A stretch of DNA of 13,654 nt from Lachnospiraceae bacterium (GTDB lineage Bacteria; Bacillota; Clostridia; Lachnospirales; Lachnospiraceae), in contig JAGCRJ010000258.1 of NCBI GenBank assembly GCA_017964745.1, positions 1 to 13,654 on the forward strand, in the 5' to 3' direction. A program made the position numbers and the translations under genes. The notes under the pieces were generated by a model. That model was given only the letters and a program-made list of their open reading frames with translations. It was not told where the DNA came from and ran no database searches. Shown piece after piece: positions 1 through 7,624 of the stretch (its first letter is position 1; each line of letters starts with the position of its first letter).

Positions 1-1104
1 ATCGCTGACATGGCAGAGAAGTATCCCAACATCACTCTTAATTGGGAAGCTTTCGAGAATCAGTCTTACAAGACCAAGATCAAGGCTGCAGTTCAGGCTA
101 ACGAGATGCCCGACATCTTCTTCACCTGGTCATGCGCTTTCCTTCAGGACTTCGTAGAGGCTGGCAAGGTTTACTGCCTTGATGATGAGTATGCTAACTG
201 GAAGGATGAGCTTCCTGAGGCAATGCTTGGAAACTCCACCTACAACGGAAAGCACTACGGTGTTCCTCTTACCATGAACATCGTTGGTCTCTTCGCTAAC
301 ATGGATCTCCTCAAGCAGGTTGGCTACGATGACGTTCCCGGCACCTATGATGAGTTCATCGAGTGCTGCGACGCCCTCAAGGCTGCAGGCATCATCCCCT
401 TCGGATGTGCAGGAAAAGAGACTTGGTGTGTAACCGAGTATCTTGAGTCCGTAATCGAGAAGTCAGTTGGTTCTGACACCCTCAACGACATCTTCCTTGG
501 AAGAGCAACTTGGGACAACGCTGATGTAGGCGCTGCAGTTGATACCTTCCAGATGCTCGTAAACAACGGATACTTCGATCCTAACGGAATCGCTCTTTCA
601 AACGACGAAGTTAAGGCTAACTTCATGGACGGCAAGTATGCATTCTACATGAACGGAACCTGGAACTGCGCTGACTTCGCTAACAACGAAGCATTCTTCC
701 CCAAGGTAAAGGTTGCTGAGTTCCCCGTAATCAACGCTGACAAGGCTAAGCTCGGAATGCTCATCGGCGGACCTTCCGATACCCTTGCAGTTGCTGCATC
801 TTCTGAGCATCCTGAAGTTGCTGCTGCTTACACCTTCGAGCTTGGAAAGCTTATCTGCCACTATGGATATCTTGATGGATGCGGACTTCCCGCTTGGACT
901 CCTTACGGAGATACCTCTTCTGTAAACGCTCTTACCCAGTCTGTTGCAGAGATCTGCGGAAACGCTACCGGATACGTTCTCTTTGGTGATACCGCTATGA
1001 ACGCTGACGACGCTAACACCTATCTCTCATATGTAGATCAGGTTTACGGATGCCAGGTTAACGGCACTGACTTCATCAAGGGTCTTGCTAACGACATCAG
1101 ATAA
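1..1104 (+). CDS. ABC transporter extracellular solute-binding protein (family 1), 5'-truncated by the window
   Basis: This is the 3' part of a gene for a lipoprotein or secreted binding protein that delivers a sugar or oligosaccharide to an ABC importer. The frame is open from base 1, so the true start and signal peptide lie upstream; the ATG at base 10 is only an internal Met. The visible 367 residues show the family 1 pattern: the 'PDIFFTW' stretch after the first beta strand, 'YGVPLTMN' before the hinge, 'FMDGKYAFYMNGTWN' in the second lobe and 'GGPSDTLAVAASSEHPE' near the C-terminal third. Two MalF/MalG-type permease genes follow, which supports the assignment. Codon use is strongly biased (AAC, TTC and AAG nearly exclusive), as in very highly expressed genes and unlike the genes that follow. 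The substrate cannot be read from the sequence. Confidence 0.93.
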   Translation: MADMAEKYPNITLNWEAFENQSYKTKIKAAVQANEMPDIFFTWSCAFLQDFVEAGKVYCLDDEYANWKDELPEAMLGNSTYNGKHYGVPLTMNIVGLFANMDLLKQVGYDDVPGTYDEFIECCDALKAAGIIPFGCAGKETWCVTEYLESVIEKSVGSDTLNDIFLGRATWDNADVGAAVDTFQMLVNNGYFDPNGIALSNDEVKANFMDGKYAFYMNGTWNCADFANNEAFFPKVKVAEFPVINADKAKLGMLIGGPSDTLAVAASSEHPEVAAAYTFELGKLICHYGYLDGCGLPAWTPYGDTSSVNALTQSVAEICGNATGYVLFGDTAMNADDANTYLSYVDQVYGCQVNGTDFIKGLANDIR

Positions 1105-1123
1105 TCATATCTAAGTTTTACCC

Positions 1124-1174
1124 GTACTCGCGTGTGGCCGTGCTCCGAAAGGGGCATCGGTTACACGCAAGTAC
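1124..1174 (+). terminator. Stem-loop between binding-protein and permease genes (attenuator or mRNA-stabilising hairpin)
   Basis: Directly after the stop at 1104 a long imperfect hairpin can be drawn. An outer GTAC/GTAC helix (1124-1127 with 1171-1174) and a 2x2 mismatch lead to a near-continuous 17-bp helix (1130-1146 with 1151-1168). That helix has two G-U pairs and one bulged T at 1157, and is capped by GAAA at 1147-1150, a GNRA tetraloop closed by C-G. A T-rich stretch (TTTGTTATTTT) follows from 1175. The position matches the partial terminators or 3' stabilisers often found after binding-protein genes in ABC operons. The pairing is visible; the function is inferred. Confidence 0.7.
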
Positions 1175-1207
1175 TTTGTTATTTTCCAGCGAATCTGCAA
1201 TACTACC

Positions 1208-1213
1208 GGGAGG
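1208..1213 (+). promoter_or_regulatory. Ribosome binding site fixing the start of the first permease
   Basis: GGGAGG lies 11 bases before the ATG at 1225. An in-frame upstream ATG at 1132 would place the N-terminus inside the stem-loop and add a non-hydrophobic 31-residue extension, so 1225 is preferred. Confidence 0.65.
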
Positions 1214-1224
1214 CGTTTACGCCA

Positions 1225-2106
1225 ATGAAAAAGAAAGCAATCGTTAATTATATCAATGTATTCCTGTTCCTGCTGCCTGCACTTGCGCTGTTCATCGGAA
1301 TACTTATTGCCCCTATTATCAAGTCGCTGTACTACAGCTTTTTTAACTGGAACGGCATGGGCGCTATGGAGTTCATAGGCCTTGCCAATTACAAAGAGTT
1401 ATTCACCAGTAAAGCTATCGGATTCTTAAAGGCACTTCGTAATGCCTGTGTTCTGGCAGCTTTCTCGGTTTTCATACAGCTCCCCTTATCCCTTGGACTT
1501 GCGCTCGTTCTCGGACGCGGAATCAAGGGTGAGAGACCTTTCCTTTCAATCTACTTCATGCCCGTACTGATCTCCACCGTTGTTATCGGTCAGTTATGGC
1601 TGAAGATCTACAATCCTGATTACGGTCTTCTTAATTCCGCACTCAATGGACTCGGACTTAACAGCCTTACCAGGATCTGGCTCGGTGATGTTAAGACAGC
1701 ACTTGTTTCTGTTTTCATCCCCACCTTGTGGCAATATGTCGGTTATCACATGCTGCTGATGTATGCGGGTGTTAAAGGCGTTTCGCCCGAACTCCGTGAA
1801 GCAGCTCGTATCGACGGTGCAACTGAGAGACAGGTTAACAAGTACATCGTTATCCCTTCGATCAAGCCCATCATCAAGGTCAGCGTTATCTTCGCGGTAA
1901 CCGGATCACTCAAATCCTTCGACCTTATCTACGTCCTTACCAACGGCGGACCTCTTCATGCTACCGAAGTTCCTTCGACTGTCATGATCGAGATGCTCTT
2001 CCAGCGTAACCGTTACGGAATGGGTTCAACCATCGCAGTGATGATGATCATCCTCTGCTTCGCGTTTGCATTGCTTATTTCCAGAGCATTTAAGGAGAAC
2101 GACTGA
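1225..2106 (+). CDS. ABC sugar transporter permease, MalF/LplB type
   Basis: This is an integral membrane permease of 293 residues, the usual size for a short MalF-like subunit without the large periplasmic loop. A first membrane helix lies at about residues 10-30, followed by a cluster of hydrophobic segments at about 73-97, 106-126, 157-180, 216-236 and 267-287. The EAA loop that docks the ATPase is clear at 189-215 ('ELREAARIDGATE' followed by 'IVIPSIKP'). The family signature 'LTNGGP' sits at 238-243. The start at 1225 gives the typical Lys-rich N-terminus (MKKK) before the first helix. It pairs with the next permease, whose ATG begins two bases after this stop. The substrate is probably a carbohydrate, but its identity is unknown. 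Confidence 0.93.
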   Translation: MKKKAIVNYINVFLFLLPALALFIGILIAPIIKSLYYSFFNWNGMGAMEFIGLANYKELFTSKAIGFLKALRNACVLAAFSVFIQLPLSLGLALVLGRGIKGERPFLSIYFMPVLISTVVIGQLWLKIYNPDYGLLNSALNGLGLNSLTRIWLGDVKTALVSVFIPTLWQYVGYHMLLMYAGVKGVSPELREAARIDGATERQVNKYIVIPSIKPIIKVSVIFAVTGSLKSFDLIYVLTNGGPLHATEVPSTVMIEMLFQRNRYGMGSTIAVMMIILCFAFALLISRAFKEND

Positions 2107-2107
2107 C

Positions 2108-2974
2108 ATGGCGATCAATAATAATAACAGTTCCGATCATTCGGTACAAAAATTTGGTATCAGAACACTGGGAATCTATATTCTCCTGGTGATCTGGGCT
2201 CTGATAAACCTTTTCCCGGTTTATTGGATGTTCACATTCTCACTCAAGACCAATGAAGAGATCTTCGGTAAGAACCTTATCGGACTTCCCTGGGAGTGGA
2301 GATGGTCCAACTATGCATCAGCATGGAATACCGGAAACATGCCCAGATATTTTGTTAACTCTGTAATAGTTTCCGCAAGTGCCATTGCGCTTGTAATCAT
2401 TGCTTCCATGATGGCTACCTACGCCATCACCCGTCTCGTATGGAAGGGAAGCGCACAGACCAATGCGTTCTTCATGCTTGGTCTTACCATCCCCATCCAC
2501 GCTTCGATCGTACCCGTATTCATCACCCTGAGAGATCTGCACATGCTCAATTCACATTTCTCTCTTATCTTCCCCTATGCGGCATTCTCGCTAGCAATGG
2601 GAATCCTGATCTGTACCGGTTTCATGGTAGAGATCCCGAAGGAACTTGATGAAGCTGCACGTATCGACGGATGCGGACCCTGGAAGACTTTCGGTGTCGT
2701 AATCATCCCTCTTATGAAGCCTGCGCTTGCAACCATCGCTATCTACACATTCCTTCAGTGCTGGAACGAGCTGATGTTTGCTAACGTATTCATAAGTGAT
2801 TCCAAGTTCAAGACACTCCCCGTTGGTATCCAGGCTCTGTCCGGACAGTATACCACTGAGTGGGGTCCTATAGGTGCCGCACTTGTTATTGCTACCTTCC
2901 CTATGCTTCTTGTATACATCTTCATGAGTAAGAGAATTCAGGAAAGCTTCGTTGTCGGTGCCGTCAAAGGTTGA
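2108..2974 (+). CDS. ABC sugar transporter permease, MalG/YtcP type
   Basis: This is the second integral membrane permease of the importer, 288 residues. After a polar Asn/Ser-rich N-terminal tail (residues 3-12) there is a membrane helix at about 20-44. The MalG-type 'YFVNSVIVS' sequence is at 81-89. Further helices follow, and the EAA loop is at 179-205 ('ELDEAARIDGCG' then 'VVIIPLMKP'). The ATG at 2108 is chosen over an upstream in-frame ATG at 2066, because 2066 lies deep in the preceding gene and because AAGGAG at 2092-2097 is correctly placed for 2108. The stop of the first permease (2106) and this start are separated by one base, so translation is probably coupled. No ATPase gene follows. 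Confidence 0.93.
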   Translation: MAINNNNSSDHSVQKFGIRTLGIYILLVIWALINLFPVYWMFTFSLKTNEEIFGKNLIGLPWEWRWSNYASAWNTGNMPRYFVNSVIVSASAIALVIIASMMATYAITRLVWKGSAQTNAFFMLGLTIPIHASIVPVFITLRDLHMLNSHFSLIFPYAAFSLAMGILICTGFMVEIPKELDEAARIDGCGPWKTFGVVIIPLMKPALATIAIYTFLQCWNELMFANVFISDSKFKTLPVGIQALSGQYTTEWGPIGAALVIATFPMLLVYIFMSKRIQESFVVGAVKG

Positions 2975-2994
2975 TTTAAAGGCGGTATTGTTCA

Positions 2995-4731
2995 ATGCGG
3001 AGAGGATCGCTGTCAAGAAGACTACGTTTTATGCTCTTTATCGTAGTTGCGGTTATGACCGTGGCATTTATCGTTTCCACCTTCCTCATCATAAGGAAGG
3101 AGGAACAGGATTCTGCGGTCAGAGAGGCAGAGATCAGACTCCTCGGATTATCCGGAAGGGTCAGTTCATCCTTTGAGAGTTATCTGGAGCTTTCCAGACT
3201 CATCATTATGGATGATGATGTAATGCGTTTTTTAAGGACATCTTCGGGAGAAGTAGGTCCCGATCAGGCCAATGACGCAAAGTACGGCATTCAGGCAATC
3301 CTGAATGTTACTACGGGCGTGGACTCAGTATATATCTTCCGTAAGGACGGTATTTATACATGTACAAAGCCCAAAGTATATACGCTTAACGATACGATCT
3401 TTTCTCAGGATCGCTGGCCCGTAAGGGTTCTCAGCCTTGAGGGAAGACCCGCACAATATGTTAACGGTAATGGCGCGCTAATGAAGATAAACAATCAACC
3501 GTTTGTCTCCATTGAGCGCGCTATTTATGATATTAACAATCAGCAGCTTTCCGGATATATGATGATGATGATCTCCAAAAGCGTCCTCGATCAGGACCTT
3601 ATGGCATATCCGGATGACAATATCTGCATCCTCAGCAGAACCGGTAATTATGTGACCGGTAACAGGGAAATAGTAAAATACTACAATATCTCCCTGGCTT
3701 CATATGACGGTGCTCATCAGATACGTGAAGAGGGCGATGAGCGCATCATGGTTTCCGGAATGGGAATAAAGGGAACTCCGCTTGTAATACTGAGCATAGA
3801 CCACATGGAAGGTACCGCGATCCCCGGAGATACCATGAGGATCTTCATATTCCTTATGGCCGTCATCGTGATCTCCCTGACTGTCATCGGAAGATATATA
3901 ACCCTCAATATAACACGACCGATCTTCAAACTCTCCAGGGCAATGGAAAGCGAACGAAATGCCGAAGAGCTTGTTCCCATCGAAGATAAGCTTCCCAGGA
4001 ATGAGATCGGATTGCTCGTTGATTCGTATAACTCCATGGTCACGCGAATCAAGCATCTTATAGAAGAACTCCTCAGTAAGGAACAGTCTGTCCAGAGAGC
4101 CGAGATGAGAGTGCTCCAGGAGCAGATAAAGCCTCACTTTTTATATAATTCGATCGGAACCATAAGTGCCCTTGCACTTGAGAGCGGTTCCGAGGATGTC
4201 AGCTCGGCACTTGAAACTCTCGGAAGATTCTACAGGAACTTCCTGAGCAAGGGTGACAGGGAGATAACTCTCGAAAGGGAAGTGGCGATAGTAAGAGACT
4301 ATCTGTCTCTCCAGAAGCTCAGATACGGTGATATCCTTGAGGATGAGTATGACGTCGATGAAGAAGCCGGCGACTGCATCGTTCCCAAGCTTATTCTTCA
4401 GCCCCTCGTTGAGAACAGTATTTATCACGGAATCAGGCAGAAAGGAGAACCCGGTGTCATCAAGATCTCCGCACACATCGTGGACGGCATTCTGCATCTT
4501 TCTGTTTATGACACGGGTGTCGGAATGAGCTATGAGACCGCACAGGAGATCATGTCCGGCAAGAAGAAGATAACCTCGGGAGTCGAAGACAGCTTCGGAC
4601 TCTGGGGAACCATAGAAAGAGTACGTTACTACTCACATATAGATGATGTAGTTAAGATAGAAAGCGAAGATGGCGAATTCACGAAGATAGAACTGCTTAT
4701 TCCGGCGGTCAGACGCAGGGAGGTATCATAA
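2995..4731 (+). CDS. Sensor histidine kinase, YesM-like (His_kinase/LytS class)
   Basis: This is a 578-residue membrane sensor that autophosphorylates and passes phosphate to the adjacent response regulator. A first membrane helix is at about 12-33, a roughly 245-residue extracellular sensing region (probably Cache-like) spans about 36-280, and a second helix is at about 282-300. A HAMP region covers about 300-353. The kinase core has the phospho-acceptor His381 in 'QIKPHFLYNS', the N box at 470-479 ('PLVENSIYHG', Asn474), the G1 box 'DTGVGM' at 506-511 and 'GLWGTIERV' at 535-543. A ribosome binding site (AAAGGCGG, 2978-2985) precedes the ATG. Such kinases beside sugar ABC genes usually sense the transported sugar or its binding protein; that role is inferred. 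The stop at 4731 abuts the next ATG at 4732. Confidence 0.94.
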   Translation: MRRGSLSRRLRFMLFIVVAVMTVAFIVSTFLIIRKEEQDSAVREAEIRLLGLSGRVSSSFESYLELSRLIIMDDDVMRFLRTSSGEVGPDQANDAKYGIQAILNVTTGVDSVYIFRKDGIYTCTKPKVYTLNDTIFSQDRWPVRVLSLEGRPAQYVNGNGALMKINNQPFVSIERAIYDINNQQLSGYMMMMISKSVLDQDLMAYPDDNICILSRTGNYVTGNREIVKYYNISLASYDGAHQIREEGDERIMVSGMGIKGTPLVILSIDHMEGTAIPGDTMRIFIFLMAVIVISLTVIGRYITLNITRPIFKLSRAMESERNAEELVPIEDKLPRNEIGLLVDSYNSMVTRIKHLIEELLSKEQSVQRAEMRVLQEQIKPHFLYNSIGTISALALESGSEDVSSALETLGRFYRNFLSKGDREITLEREVAIVRDYLSLQKLRYGDILEDEYDVDEEAGDCIVPKLILQPLVENSIYHGIRQKGEPGVIKISAHIVDGILHLSVYDTGVGMSYETAQEIMSGKKKITSGVEDSFGLWGTIERVRYYSHIDDVVKIESEDGEFTKIELLIPAVRRREVS

Positions 4732-5496
4732 ATGTACAATGTTATGATAATTGACGATGAAGCTTCTGCCAGAAAGCTTATGAGAAATTCCATATCGTGG
4801 GAAAACTTCGACATGACCGTTGTCGGAGAGGCGGCCAGCGGGATCGAGGCGATCAACATCATTGATGATATCAAACCCGATCTTGCTTTCGTTGATATTT
4901 CCATGCCATTCATGGACGGTATAGAATTTTCGGAGATCGCTTCCAAGAGATATCCGGATCTTATAATAGTCATCATGACCGCGTTCGATAAATTCGAATA
5001 TGCGAGAAAGTGTGTAAGCCTTCCGATATTCGAATATATGCTCAAGCCCATGGTCAGATCCGAGGTCAATGAGGTGCTCGGTAAAGTCAAGATCAAGCTT
5101 GATGAGAGAGTATCCTTCTACCGTGATGATAATGAAAATGAGTCCGGTCAGATGTCAGCGACGGATTCCGTTATGAAGTACATTCAGGAAAATTATACGG
5201 ACTCTACCCTGAACCTTACATCTGTTGCCCAGGCATTCGGCTTCAGTTCATCCTATCTCAGCCGAAAGTTCAAGACTGAGACGGGTAAGGGATTTGCGCA
5301 GTACCTCACCGAGTGCCGTATGGAAAATGCAATGAAGCTTGCTTCTCCCGATGCCAAGATGTTCGCCGTATCGGCCAAGGTCGGTATCCCCGATCCCAAC
5401 TATTTCGGCAGATGCTTCAAGAAGTACACCGGAAAGAGCTATTCGGAATATGCATCCGCAAAAGCCCCTGCGGATAAGCCCGAGGAAGAAGCTTAA
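4732..5496 (+). CDS. Response regulator with AraC-type DNA-binding domain (YesN-like, compact)
   Basis: This is the cytoplasmic partner of the upstream kinase, probably a transcription activator of the transporter genes. The receiver domain covers residues 1-120, with acidic residues D8 and D9, phospho-acceptor D55 in 'LAFVDISMP', T83 and K105 ('LKP'). An AraC-type domain with two helix-turn-helix units covers about 145-241: 'TSVAQAFGFSSSYLSRKFK' at 163-181, and the second unit ends in 'PNYFGRCFKKYTGKSYSEY' at 222-240. The protein has 254 residues, much shorter than classical YesN proteins because the long linker between the two domains is reduced to about 25 residues. It ends in a short Ala/Pro/Glu tail. 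The ATG directly follows the kinase stop, with GGGAGG about 8 bases upstream. Confidence 0.94.
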   Translation: MYNVMIIDDEASARKLMRNSISWENFDMTVVGEAASGIEAINIIDDIKPDLAFVDISMPFMDGIEFSEIASKRYPDLIIVIMTAFDKFEYARKCVSLPIFEYMLKPMVRSEVNEVLGKVKIKLDERVSFYRDDNENESGQMSATDSVMKYIQENYTDSTLNLTSVAQAFGFSSSYLSRKFKTETGKGFAQYLTECRMENAMKLASPDAKMFAVSAKVGIPDPNYFGRCFKKYTGKSYSEYASAKAPADKPEEEA

Positions 5497-5554
5497 TATC
5501 ATAGTAATTGGTTTCTGTATGAGACCGTGAAATAAAGATTTATGGAGAAACGAT

Positions 5555-6130
5555 ATGGAAGACATGATTGAAATCAGATGGCACGGAAGAGGCGGTCAGG
5601 GTGCGAAGACCGCAAGCCAGCTTCTCGCCGATGCGGCATTTATGTCGGGTAAGTACGTACAGTCCTTCCCCGAGTACGGCCCCGAAAGATCCGGTGCGCC
5701 CATTACGGCATACAACAGGATCTCCGATGAAAGATGCCCCATCCACTCTAATATCTACGATCCCGACTATGTTGCGGTCGTTGATGAGACGCTTCTCGAG
5801 AGCGTGGATGTTACCGCGGGACTTTCGGAAAAAGGTGCCATTATAATCAACTCTTCCAAGGACCCCGAAGAATTCAAACCCCTGCTTAAGGGATACGCCG
5901 GAAGGGTATGTACGATAGATGCAAGAGCGATCTCCATCGCATATCTCGGAAAATACTTCCCCAACACACCGATGCTCGCAGCGGTTGTCGAAGTGAGCGG
6001 ATGTGTTGACAAGGAACAGTTCCTCAAGGATATGGAAAGCTCCTACAGACATAAATTTGCCAAGAAGCCCCAGCTCGTTGAAGGAAATCTCCAGTGTCTG
6101 AGAGCTGCTATGAAGGAAGTGAGAGGTTGA
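5555..6130 (+). CDS. porC: 2-oxoacid:ferredoxin oxidoreductase, gamma subunit (PorC/PorG type)
   Basis: This is the gamma subunit of a four-subunit oxidoreductase that converts a 2-oxoacid, CoA and oxidised ferredoxin to acyl-CoA, CO2 and reduced ferredoxin. Its 191 residues match the family length of about 190. The diagnostic 'WHGRGGQGAKTAS' lies at residues 9-21, and 'FPEYGPERSGAP' at about 39-50 is a second conserved block of this subunit. A GGAG at 5544-5547 supports the ATG at 5555. It begins a run of five tightly spaced genes. The order gamma-delta-alpha-beta is that of archaeal and Thermotoga pyruvate oxidoreductases. Pyruvate is the most likely substrate, but 2-oxoisovalerate enzymes share the same organisation, so the symbol is provisional. 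Confidence 0.9.
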   Translation: MEDMIEIRWHGRGGQGAKTASQLLADAAFMSGKYVQSFPEYGPERSGAPITAYNRISDERCPIHSNIYDPDYVAVVDETLLESVDVTAGLSEKGAIIINSSKDPEEFKPLLKGYAGRVCTIDARAISIAYLGKYFPNTPMLAAVVEVSGCVDKEQFLKDMESSYRHKFAKKPQLVEGNLQCLRAAMKEVRG

Positions 6131-6132
6131 AG

Positions 6133-6435
6133 ATGGGATTAAAAGCAGAAGAGATAAATGAACATATAGCATGGCAGGATGTTACCATCGGCTGTGAGAT
6201 CTATGAAGCCGGCACAAGCAGGCTTACCAAAACGGGTGAATGGAGATCCAAGACTCCGGAGTGGATAAAGGAAAAGTGCAAGCAGTGCCTTCTCTGCGCA
6301 CCTTTCTGCCCCGATGCCTCGATACCCGTTGCTGACGGAAAAAGAGATGAATTTGATTACGAACACTGCAAGGGATGCGGTATCTGCATAAAGGCTTGTC
6401 CCTTCCAGGCAATCCGTTGGAAGGAGGAAGGCTGA
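6133..6435 (+). CDS. porD: 2-oxoacid:ferredoxin oxidoreductase, delta subunit (2x[4Fe-4S] ferredoxin)
   Basis: This 100-residue ferredoxin-like subunit carries electrons from the catalytic subunits to soluble ferredoxin. It has two complete [4Fe-4S] motifs: C49-C52-C55-C59 followed by Pro, and C79-C82-C85-C89 followed by Pro. The N-terminal 45 residues, with 'GEWRSKTPEW', are the typical delta-subunit lead-in. The ATG at 6133 is preferred over an upstream in-frame ATG at 6094, because 6094 lies inside porC and the 6133 start gives the normal family length of about 100. The porC stop at 6130 is two bases away and GAGAGG (6121-6126) provides the ribosome binding site. Its stop overlaps the start of the alpha gene by one base (TGATG). 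Confidence 0.92.
   Translation: MGLKAEEINEHIAWQDVTIGCEIYEAGTSRLTKTGEWRSKTPEWIKEKCKQCLLCAPFCPDASIPVADGKRDEFDYEHCKGCGICIKACPFQAIRWKEEG
6421..6427 (+). promoter_or_regulatory. Ribosome binding site for the alpha subunit, inside the delta gene
   Basis: AAGGAGG sits 7 bases before the ATG at 6435 and overlaps the last delta-subunit codons. It decides for 6435 over an upstream in-frame ATG at 6375, which lies in the second ferredoxin cluster of porD. Confidence 0.75.
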
Positions 6436-7619
6436 TGAGTATCAGAGAAAGACTTTCGGGAAACGAAGCGATCGCCACTGCGATGAGACAGATCAATCCC
6501 GATGTATTCGCAATGTTCCCCATAACACCTTCGACCGAGATCCCCCAGTATTTCGCACAGTATGTTGCGGACGGCAAGGTCGATACCGAATTTATCTGTG
6601 TTGAGAGTGAGCATTCCTCACTTTCCGCATGCCTCGGTGCGGAAGCTGCGGGCTGCAGAGCCGTTACCGCGACCTCATCCGCAGGACTTTCATTCATGAA
6701 CGAAGTCCTTTATGTTGCCGCATCCTCAAGACTTCCCGTTGTTCTTGCGGTCGCATGCCGTGCACTTACCGGCCCCATCAACATCAATCACGATTACTCC
6801 GATTCGATGGCAGAGCGTGATTCAGGATTTATCCAGATCTATGCCGAGAACAACCAGGAAGTATATGATAACTATCTTCAGGCACACCGTATCGCGGAGC
6901 ATCCCGATGTAAGACTTCCGCTCATGATCTGTGAGGACGGATTCATCACTTCGCACGCTATCGAGAATATCGAGCTTGAAGAGGACGAGACCGTTAAGAA
7001 TTTCGTCGGAGAATACCATCCGGAGAACTATCTTCTCAAGGAGGAGAACCCTCTTGCGGTAGGCCCTTACGGAATCAGCGCTTACTACATGGAAGCAAGG
7101 GTTGCACAGGCTCATGCGATGATGAATGCCAAGAAGGTCATCCTTGATGTCGCAGCTGATTTCGAGAAGACCTTCGGAAGAAAGTACGGACTCATTGAAG
7201 AGTACAAGATGGAAGATGCAGAGATCGCCATGGTCATCATGGGATCGAGTGCGGGTACCGCAAAAGCCTGTGTCGATATGCTGAGAAAGAACGGAGTTAA
7301 AGCGGGCCTTGTCAAGGTAAGAGTATTCAGGCCCTTCCCGGGTGAAGAGATCGCTAAAGCCATCGCAAACTGCAAGGCGGTTGCGGTAATGGACAAGAGC
7401 GAAGGCTTCTCCGCATGCGGCGGCCCTTTATATGCCGAAACCTGCGGCGCTTGTTACAACATGAAGAACAGACCTCTTATGGTTGATATTGTGTTCGGAC
7501 TCGGCGGAAGGGATTTCACCGTTGATTCGGCCAAGACTGTTTTCGACAGACTTGCAAATATCGCCGAAACCGGTGAGACCGGCGAGATCTATACACATAT
7601 GGGACAGCGTGAGAGGTAA
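6435..7619 (+). CDS. porA: 2-oxoacid:ferredoxin oxidoreductase, alpha subunit
   Basis: The alpha subunit forms the thiamine-diphosphate active site together with beta. Its 394 residues match the family length of about 390. Visible landmarks are 'FPITPSTEIPQ' at 28-38 (the 'YPITPS' motif of the pyrimidine-binding domain), the acidic 'VESEHSS' at 56-62, 'ATSSAGLSFMNE' at 79-90, 'CRALTGPININHDYSDSM' at 108-125, and the C-terminal domain with 'VKVRVFRPFPGEEI' at 293-306 and 'MDKSEGFSACGGPLY' at 319-333. The stretch 'GPININHDYSDS' is typical of PorA and close relatives that act on pyruvate. Substrate choice is inferred, not proven. The start overlaps the porD stop, so translation is coupled, and porB follows after five bases. 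Confidence 0.92.
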   Translation: MSIRERLSGNEAIATAMRQINPDVFAMFPITPSTEIPQYFAQYVADGKVDTEFICVESEHSSLSACLGAEAAGCRAVTATSSAGLSFMNEVLYVAASSRLPVVLAVACRALTGPININHDYSDSMAERDSGFIQIYAENNQEVYDNYLQAHRIAEHPDVRLPLMICEDGFITSHAIENIELEEDETVKNFVGEYHPENYLLKEENPLAVGPYGISAYYMEARVAQAHAMMNAKKVILDVAADFEKTFGRKYGLIEEYKMEDAEIAMVIMGSSAGTAKACVDMLRKNGVKAGLVKVRVFRPFPGEEIAKAIANCKAVAVMDKSEGFSACGGPLYAETCGACYNMKNRPLMVDIVFGLGGRDFTVDSAKTVFDRLANIAETGETGEIYTHMGQRER

Positions 7620-7624
7620 GCGAA

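Noticed and set aside
1132..1224. Upstream in-frame start for the first permease
   Set aside because: It begins inside the 1124-1174 stem-loop, adds a non-hydrophobic tail and lacks a ribosome binding site, while 1225 has GGGAGG upstream.
3559..3570. (ATG)4 repeat inside the kinase gene
   Set aside because: Four repeats encoding Met-Met-Met-Met in a sensing domain are too short to suggest phase variation, and the frame would only shift by whole codons.
5508..5536. Possible promoter (TTGGTT, 17-base spacer, AATAAA) and small hairpin (5510-5526) before porC
   Set aside because: Both boxes match the consensus poorly, and the 6-bp hairpin has no T-tract and lies between them. I cannot tell whether porC has its own promoter.
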